11,599 nt of DNA from Pseudomonadota bacterium (GTDB lineage Bacteria; Pseudomonadota; Alphaproteobacteria; Reyranellales; Reyranellaceae), in contig JAEZHS010000254.1 of the NCBI GenBank assembly GCA_023436825.1, forward strand, positions 1-11,599, read 5' to 3'. Positions 7,396 to 11,599 of the stretch are shown here, piece after piece (within the stretch, counting starts at the first letter, position 1; the number at the start of each line of letters is the position of its first letter). The position numbers and the translations under genes were made by a program. The notes below the pieces were generated by a model, which searched no databases, was not told where the DNA came from, and saw only the letters and a list, made by a program, of their open reading frames with translations.

Positions 7396-7803
7396 TCAGC
7401 GTGACAGCAACGTGCGGATGTGCTGTTCGAGCTCGGCGTGATCGTAGGGCTTGGCGAGGATCGGCCCGGTCTCGCAAAGATCGCCCGCCTCCTTGGCCAT
7501 GCGCGCCGCGCCCGACGTCAGGATCACTTTCAGCCACGGCCGCTCGCGGCGCACCCACTGCGCCAAGCCGAAGCCGTCCATGCTGCCTGGCATGTTCACG
7601 TCGGAGAACACGATGTCGACCCGCACCTGGGCTTGCAGCACGCGGATTGCCTCGTCGGCGCCGCCCGCCTCGATCACGTCGAAGCCGCATTCGCGCAAAT
7701 AGGCGGCCACGATATTGCGGACCAGCACCTCGTCTTCAACGACCAGAATGACCGGTGGCGGCGCCGGAACGGCCTCTCCCACGGTATTACGCGCCGCGCT
7801 CAT
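7396..7803 (-). CDS. Single-domain response regulator (CheY-like receiver)
   Basis: A 135-residue protein made almost entirely of one receiver domain. Seen: acidic pair Glu23-Asp24 in VVEDEVLVR, phosphoacceptor Asp68 in FSDVNMPG, LTSG (95-98) giving the conserved Thr/Ser, and Lys118 in AKPY. A short, low-complexity N-terminal tail (AVPAPPP) precedes it, and no output domain follows. It should act by phospho-dependent protein contact, as phosphate sink, phosphorelay partner or regulator of a kinase. The frame is open upstream to a GTG at 7854, but ATG 7803 is preferred: the receiver begins 20 residues later, no Shine-Dalgarno supports either start, and an EcfG-type promoter lies immediately before this ATG. 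No histidine kinase gene is in the window. It lacks the FATG-type motif of the stress-linked FAT GUY receivers, so membership of that subgroup is not supported. Confidence 0.9.
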   Translation of the reverse strand: MSAARNTVGEAVPAPPPVILVVEDEVLVRNIVAAYLRECGFDVIEAGGADEAIRVLQAQVRVDIVFSDVNMPGSMDGFGLAQWVRRERPWLKVILTSGAARMAKEAGDLCETGPILAKPYDHAELEQHIRTLLSR

Positions 7804-7811
7804 TGGTCGGC

Positions 7812-7836
7812 AACGCAGAACGTCGGCATTTGTTCC
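7812..7836 (-). promoter_or_regulatory. EcfG-type general stress response promoter
   Basis: On the minus strand, GGAAC (7836-7832) is separated by exactly 16 bases from CGTT (7815-7812). This is a perfect match to the alphaproteobacterial EcfG consensus GGAAC-N16/17-CGTT. Only eight bases lie between CGTT and ATG 7803. Transcription from it would begin at or a few bases before the ATG, giving a leaderless message for the response regulator. Motif and position are seen; use by an EcfG sigma factor is inferred. Confidence 0.65.
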
Positions 7837-7923
7837 GCGATGCGTCACCACCACTGGCAGCAGATGCAGCCGTCATGCATCATCGGGCCGGGGAGCGTTA
7901 CGCGTAAGAGGGAACGAAAGGTT
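7837..7923. promoter_or_regulatory. Divergent intergenic region upstream of the Bug receptor
   Basis: The stretch between the stress promoter and ATG 7924 should carry the plus-strand promoter of the receptor operon. I see no convincing -35/-10 pair. The only element I can point to is GAGGGA (7908-7913), ten bases before the ATG, a slightly distant Shine-Dalgarno site. TGCATCATCGGGCCGGGGAG (7876-7895) shows no clear operator symmetry. Confidence 0.3.
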
Positions 7924-8895
7924 ATGAAAAGGCGCCAATTCACCGCCGCTCTGGGTGCACTGCCGTTGGCACGGCCGGCCTCCGCCCAAGGCAACGACTG
8001 GCCGCAGCGTACCGTGCGCGTCGTCTGTCCGTTCACGCCCGGTGGCTCGCAGGACAATATCGCCCGGCGGCTCAGTTCCAAGCTGCAGGACTATCTCGGA
8101 CAGTCCTTCGTCATCGAGAATCGTACCGGCGCCGGCGGTTCGATCGCCGCCGACAACGTCGCGAAGTCGTCGCCCGACGGGTATTCGGTGCTCTTGGGCA
8201 ATATCGGCAGCCACGCGCTGGTACCGCATCTCTACGCGAAGCCGAGCTACAACGCGGCCACCGATCTCGAGACGGTGGTGTGGATCGGCACCCAACCAAA
8301 CCTCATGTGCTGCCATCCCGACTTCCCGCACGACACCGTTCCAAAGCTGATCACCGCCGCCAAGAAAGAGCCCGGCAAGTACTCCTACGGCTCGTCGGGC
8401 CTCGGTACCTCGCCGTCGCTCACCATGGAGCTGTTCAAGCAGAAGACCGGCGCCGATCTCACCTTCATCAGCTATCGCGGCGCGGCGGCCGCGGCGGCGG
8501 ACGTGCTGGCCGGACACGTGCCGATCTGCATCGCCAACATCGATTCGCTGATGGGCCAGGTGAGCGCGGGCAAGCTCAAGGCCGTGGCGACGACGGGTGC
8601 CCAGCGCTCGTCGGTGTTGCCCGACACGCCGACCTTCGTCGAGGCGGGCTATCCCGACCTCGTGGTCACCTCGTGGTCACTGTGGGCCGTCCCGACCGGC
8701 ACGCCGGCCAACGCGAAGGAGAAGCTCAAGGCCGCAACCGAACGTGCGCTGCAGGACCCTGACGTGGTCGCGAGCATGCGGGCCGGCGGCTTCGAGCCCG
8801 GGACCATGTCCCCGGCCGAAGTCGACGCCTTCATCAAGACCGAGCACAAGCGCTGGGGTGAGGTGATCCGTGCCGCGGGCATCAAGCCGGAATAA
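7924..8895 (+). CDS. Bug/TctC-family tripartite tricarboxylate transporter receptor
   Basis: A 323-residue periplasmic solute-binding protein. The leader KRRQFTAALGALPLARPASA ends in an ASA-Q cleavage site near residue 21 and begins with a twin-arginine pattern (RRQF), so Tat export is possible. Family marks are VVCPFTPGGSQDNIARRL (33-50), VIENRTGAGGSIAADNVA (63-80), SPDGYSVLLGNIG, ISYRGAAAAAADVLAGHV and LPDTPTFVEAGYP in the usual order, with full length. Bug proteins bind carboxylates or other small ligands for TTT transporters. No TctA/TctB membrane subunit is in the window, so this is an orphan receptor, as is common where the family is expanded. It lies upstream of and divergent from the CoA-transferase operon, beyond the response regulator, which suggests but does not prove that its ligand is the acid the operon activates. 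The downstream gene starts inside its 3' end. Confidence 0.95.
   Translation: MKRRQFTAALGALPLARPASAQGNDWPQRTVRVVCPFTPGGSQDNIARRLSSKLQDYLGQSFVIENRTGAGGSIAADNVAKSSPDGYSVLLGNIGSHALVPHLYAKPSYNAATDLETVVWIGTQPNLMCCHPDFPHDTVPKLITAAKKEPGKYSYGSSGLGTSPSLTMELFKQKTGADLTFISYRGAAAAAADVLAGHVPICIANIDSLMGQVSAGKLKAVATTGAQRSSVLPDTPTFVEAGYPDLVVTSWSLWAVPTGTPANAKEKLKAATERALQDPDVVASMRAGGFEPGTMSPAEVDAFIKTEHKRWGEVIRAAGIKPE
8860..8863 (+). promoter_or_regulatory. Ribosome binding site for the glycosylase inside the receptor gene
   Basis: GAGG followed by TGATCC and then GTG 8870. The TGA at 8864-8866 is in frame with that GTG, so the gene cannot start further upstream. Confidence 0.65.
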
Positions 8896-9412
8896 GCATC
8901 TCGTTCCCGACCTCCTGGCGCCGGGCCTCGACCTCGTGTTCTGCGGCACGGCGCCCAGCCCCGCCTCGTTCAAGGCCCGCGCCTACTATGCCAATCCCGG
9001 CAACGCCTTCTGGCCGACCCTGCATGCGGTCGGCCTGACGTCCGAGCGGCTGACACCGCAGCGCTATCCCGAGCTCCTCACGCTGGGCATCGGGCTGACG
9101 GACCTCAACAAGACGGAGTATGGTTCGGACCACGAGCTCAGCCCCGACGCCATGGACGCCGCCGCCCTGCATGCCAAGCTGCGCCGCTTCCGGCCTGCTG
9201 CGATCGCCTTCACCAGCAAGCACGCGGCTTCGCTGGCGCTCGGCGTGAAATCGCTGGCCTATGGACGACAGGTCGAGCCAATTGAAGGTGCGGTGGCGTT
9301 CGTGCTGGCCTCGCCGTCGGGTCGCGCGCGATCGTTCTGGACCCTGGCGCCGTGGCGCGAAGCGGCGGCCTTCGTGATGGAACGCCGCCTGATGCGCGAG
9401 CGCGCGGCATGA
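8870..9412 (+). CDS. Uracil-DNA-glycosylase-superfamily protein, mismatch-specific (MUG/HDG)-like
   Basis: A 180-residue probable DNA base-excision glycosylase. Seen: LVFCGTAPSPAS (22-33) at the motif 1 position, YYANPGNAFWPTLHAVGL (39-56) as in the YY-x-x-P-x-N-x-FW signature of MUG/hypoxanthine-type glycosylases, LTDLNKTE (76-83), AFTSK (113-117) and LASPSGRAR (146-154) as motif 2. In E. coli Mug, motif 1 is GINPG with catalytic Asn; here Thr27 replaces that Asn, so activity, if present, may use another residue such as Asn45 in PGNAFW. It would remove damaged or mispaired uracil, thymine or hypoxanthine; the substrate cannot be settled from sequence. GTG 8870 is the only start that keeps the whole fold and has a ribosome binding site. 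It overlaps the receptor gene by 26 bases, and its TGA overlaps the next ATG (ATGA, 9409-9412). Confidence 0.82.
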   Translation: MPRASSRNKHLVPDLLAPGLDLVFCGTAPSPASFKARAYYANPGNAFWPTLHAVGLTSERLTPQRYPELLTLGIGLTDLNKTEYGSDHELSPDAMDAAALHAKLRRFRPAAIAFTSKHAASLALGVKSLAYGRQVEPIEGAVAFVLASPSGRARSFWTLAPWREAAAFVMERRLMRERAA

Positions 9413-10830
9413 GGCGCCGCACGCTGCTCGGCGGCGCGCTCGCCGCACCTTGGCTGACGTCCGCCGTCGCGCGCGCGCAGGACACGGCGGCACCATTGCG
9501 CGATCTGGCGCGGCGCGCCACGATCTATCTCTTCCCGGTCAACGAGATGTGCCGCGCGCGATGGCAGGCCACGGTCAACGAGGCCAATCCATTGCGCCAG
9601 CGGCTGAACCGCTTCCGCCACATCGCCCAGCTCGCCGATCATCGTGCGCGAACGGTGACGACGCCCAACAACGACACCTTCTATTCGTCGGCGTGGCTCG
9701 ATCTTTCGATCGAGCCGATGTTCCTCACCGTGCCGCCGGTGGGCGACCTCTACTACAGCTACGCCTTCATGGACCTGTTCACCAACAACTTCGCCTATAT
9801 CAGCCACCGGCTGTACGGCGGAGAGCCGCCGACACACATGATCGTCGGACCAGGCTGGACAGGCGATTCGCCCTCGGAGGTGAAGCTCGTCCGCTCTCCC
9901 ACCAACGCGGTGTGGCTGCTGGGACGTATCCTGGTCGACGGGCCGGAAGAAATCGACCGCGTGCGCATCCTGCAGGCGCGCGTGCTGCTCGAAACGCCGG
10001 ACCAGCGCAACGAGCGGCGCATCCTGGAAACGGGCGAGCTGATGCGCCAGCGCACCGTCGCGCCGGCCGAGCCGGCCGCCGACTGGCCCGCGCCCAATCC
10101 CACCGATCCGTTCGACCTGTTCGAAGTGACGATGCGCGCGCTGGGCGAGAGCCCATTGTCGGAGCGAGATCGCGCAGTGTTCGAGGGCCTCTCGCCACTG
10201 AAGCTGAGGCCGGGCCGCAAGTTCGACGGCCGTGCCTTCAGCGAGCCCGAGCGGCGCGCCATCAAGGCCGGCATGGAGCAGGGACGCGCCGAGATCCGCG
10301 CCGCCGCCAGCCGCTACGGCAAGACGATCGACGGCTGGACCTACGGCGAGCGCCATCTCGGCAACTTCGGCGAGGACTATCTCTATCGCGCGCACGTGGC
10401 GCTCACGAATCTCGCGGCACTGGAGCCGGCCGAGGCGGTCTATCTCGCCTGCAACACCGATTCGAACGGCCAGCCGCTGTCGGGCGCAAGCGCCTATCGC
10501 CTCACCTTTCCGGCCGACGGCCTGCCGCCGGCGCGCGCCTTCTGGTCGCTCGCCGTGTACGAGGTGACACCGGAGGGCCGCGCCTTCTTCATCGACAATC
10601 CGATCGGGCGCTATTCCATCGGCGATCGCACACCCGGCCTGCAGAAAGCTGCCGACGGCTCGCTCACGATCTACCTGCAGCGCGAACGGCCGGACCACGA
10701 GCGTGCGGCCAATTGGCTGCCGGCGCCCAGCGGGCCGATGCGGCTGGTGCTGCGGGCCTACGAGCCCGAGGAATCGCTGATCGAGGGCCGCTATCGCGCA
10801 CCCGGCGTGCAACGCAACTCTCCCTCCTGA
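9409..10830 (+). CDS. Tat-exported DUF1254/DUF1214 protein
   Basis: A 473-residue exported protein of unknown biochemical role. It starts with MRRRTLLGGALAAPWLTSAV and ARA-Q near residue 23, a good twin-arginine leader with an alanine-type cleavage site. The N-terminal DUF1254 region (about 55-165) shows VTTPNNDTFYSSAWLDLS (83-100), its hallmark. The C-terminal DUF1214 region (about 345-455) shows CNTDSNGQPLSGASAYRL (348-365) and ARAFWSLAVYEV (375-386). The two domains commonly occur together in proteobacterial exported proteins, with no established catalytic activity. ATG 9409 overlaps the glycosylase stop in an ATGA and starts exactly at the leader. An upstream in-frame ATG at 9352 would put 19 non-hydrophobic residues before it and is rejected. 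Coupling to a DNA-repair gene looks coincidental, but the two must share a message. Confidence 0.9.
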   Translation: MRRRTLLGGALAAPWLTSAVARAQDTAAPLRDLARRATIYLFPVNEMCRARWQATVNEANPLRQRLNRFRHIAQLADHRARTVTTPNNDTFYSSAWLDLSIEPMFLTVPPVGDLYYSYAFMDLFTNNFAYISHRLYGGEPPTHMIVGPGWTGDSPSEVKLVRSPTNAVWLLGRILVDGPEEIDRVRILQARVLLETPDQRNERRILETGELMRQRTVAPAEPAADWPAPNPTDPFDLFEVTMRALGESPLSERDRAVFEGLSPLKLRPGRKFDGRAFSEPERRAIKAGMEQGRAEIRAAASRYGKTIDGWTYGERHLGNFGEDYLYRAHVALTNLAALEPAEAVYLACNTDSNGQPLSGASAYRLTFPADGLPPARAFWSLAVYEVTPEGRAFFIDNPIGRYSIGDRTPGLQKAADGSLTIYLQRERPDHERAANWLPAPSGPMRLVLRAYEPEESLIEGRYRAPGVQRNSPS

Positions 10831-10867
10831 GCGGCGTTAGGTTCCGAATAATCTTTCGGAGACCGAC

Positions 10868-11566
10868 ATGCCCGAAATCTCTCGCCGCTCCTTCGCAGCA
10901 GGGGTCGGCCTGCTGGCTGGCGCCGCGGCCGCGCCGGCGGCAGCGCAACAGCTGCTCGCCGTCGCGAACGCGCCCAAGTTCAGAGCCCAGCCGCTCACCT
11001 TCAATCCCGACAAGATCAGGTGGCTGTCGGCCCAGTCGATCACCGAGCATCACGCGATCTATGCAGAGAGCATCAATCGAATGAACGCCATCAGCGAGCA
11101 GCTCGCGCAGATGGACTTCGCCAAGGTCGAGCCGGCCGAGATCGGCGAGCTCAAGCGTGAGCAGCAGGCGGTCTACAATTCGTCGCTGATGCACGAGCTC
11201 TATTTCGAGTGCGTCGGCGACGCGCCGACCAGTCCCTCCGGCGTGTTCGCGCAGGCGATCAGCCGCGACTTCTCGAGCTTCGATCGCTGGAAGGCCGAGT
11301 TCGTCGCCATGGGCAAGGCGTCGACGGACGGCAAGGGCATGGTGATCCTGGCCTATACGCCACGCGACAAGCGACTGATCAATCACCTCGCCGCCGATCA
11401 CGCCAGCGGCCCGGTCGGCTGCGTGCCGCTGATCGTCATGGACATGTACGAACATGCCTACAAGGCCGACTACGGCAACGATCCCGCCAAGTACGTCGAC
11501 AGCTTCGTCCAGATGGTCCGCTGGGTGACGCCCGAGCGGCTGTATCGGGAAGCGATCAGGGTGTGA
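10868..11566 (+). CDS. Tat-exported divergent Fe/Mn superoxide dismutase
   Basis: A 232-residue Fe/Mn SOD-family protein with an exported leader, SRRSFAAGVGLLAGAAAAPA (5-24) then AAAQQ, matching the Tat S-R-R-x-F pattern. Tat export suits an enzyme that folds with its metal in the cytoplasm. Metal-ligand positions are present: His61 or His62 in TEHHAIY, His109 in SLMHELYF, and Asp192 with His196 in MDMYEHAYKADYG. Unlike classical enzymes, Tyr194 replaces the Trp of DVWEH, Met158 replaces the Trp of the usual GSGW segment, and the conserved NQD segment reads NHL, so His173 may sit at the outer-sphere Gln position. It would dismutate periplasmic superoxide if active; a non-SOD metalloprotein role is possible. 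GGAG (10858-10861) six bases before ATG 10868 supports the start. The 37-base gap from the DUF1254 gene allows co-transcription or its own promoter. Confidence 0.9.
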   Translation: MPEISRRSFAAGVGLLAGAAAAPAAAQQLLAVANAPKFRAQPLTFNPDKIRWLSAQSITEHHAIYAESINRMNAISEQLAQMDFAKVEPAEIGELKREQQAVYNSSLMHELYFECVGDAPTSPSGVFAQAISRDFSSFDRWKAEFVAMGKASTDGKGMVILAYTPRDKRLINHLAADHASGPVGCVPLIVMDMYEHAYKADYGNDPAKYVDSFVQMVRWVTPERLYREAIRV

Positions 11567-11576
11567 TCACGCACCC

Positions 11577-11599
11577 TGTCATCCCGAGCGTAGCGAGGG
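11577..11599. repeat. Partial dispersed intergenic repeat at the window edge
   Basis: Ten bases after the superoxide dismutase stop the sequence reads TGTCATCCCGAGCG, then TAGCGAGGG, and runs off the window. From memory, TGTCATCCCGAGCGnAGCGAGGGAT-type elements recur between genes in many proteobacterial genomes. No second copy is in this window, so the repeat nature rests on recognition alone. Confidence 0.5.

Noticed and set aside
7804..7854. A longer response regulator beginning at GTG 7854
   Set aside because: The added 17 residues have no receiver homology and no ribosome binding site precedes the GTG. The EcfG-type promoter lies downstream of that codon.
9259..10812. A 517-codon minus-strand open frame opposite the DUF1254 gene
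   Set aside because: The product is rich in Arg, Ala and His without recognisable domains. The plus strand has a signal peptide and both DUF domains.

Overview
The window is GC-rich, densely coded bacterial chromosome with short gaps, ATGA stop/start overlaps and several twin-arginine leaders. A perfect GGAAC-N16-CGTT motif (the EcfG general-stress promoter of Alphaproteobacteria), orphan Bug/TctC receptors and acyl-CoA/CoA-transferase genes point to a soil or freshwater alphaproteobacterium, perhaps Reyranella-like. The genus is a guess. No tRNA, rRNA, CRISPR array, IS element or prophage gene was seen.

Layout. (1) 42-3298, plus strand: a sirtuin deacylase, an AidB-like acyl-CoA dehydrogenase homologue and a multi-pass membrane protein, closely packed as a likely operon. 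(2) 3295-3828, minus strand: a small two-helix membrane protein gene interrupted by one in-frame TGA. Its stop codon overlaps that of the convergent membrane protein gene. (3) 7315-3880, minus strand: an acyl-CoA dehydrogenase and two different class III CoA-transferases, each joined to the next by a 4-bp ATGA overlap. (4) 7803-7396, minus strand: a single-domain response regulator whose ATG lies just downstream of the EcfG-type promoter, which predicts a leaderless, stress-induced message. (5) 7924-10830, plus strand: a Bug/TctC receptor, an atypical uracil-DNA-glycosylase-superfamily protein and a Tat-exported DUF1254/DUF1214 protein, all with overlapping reading frames. (6) 10868-11566, plus strand: a Tat-exported, divergent Fe/Mn superoxide dismutase, followed at the window edge by the start of what looks like a dispersed intergenic repeat.

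How the genes may work together (inference). The minus-strand operon could activate a carboxylic acid by CoA transfer and then oxidise the acyl-CoA at the alpha-beta bond. The divergent Bug receptor could capture that acid in the periplasm. The sirtuin could remove acyl marks from lysines of acyl-CoA-handling enzymes. The glycosylase, superoxide dismutase and stress-promoter response regulator give the right half a stress-defence flavour. None of this amounts to a clearly new defence or mobile system. The most notable items are the TGA-interrupted gene, the EcfG/leaderless arrangement, the unusual active-site positions of the superoxide dismutase and the glycosylase, and the paired CoA-transferases.
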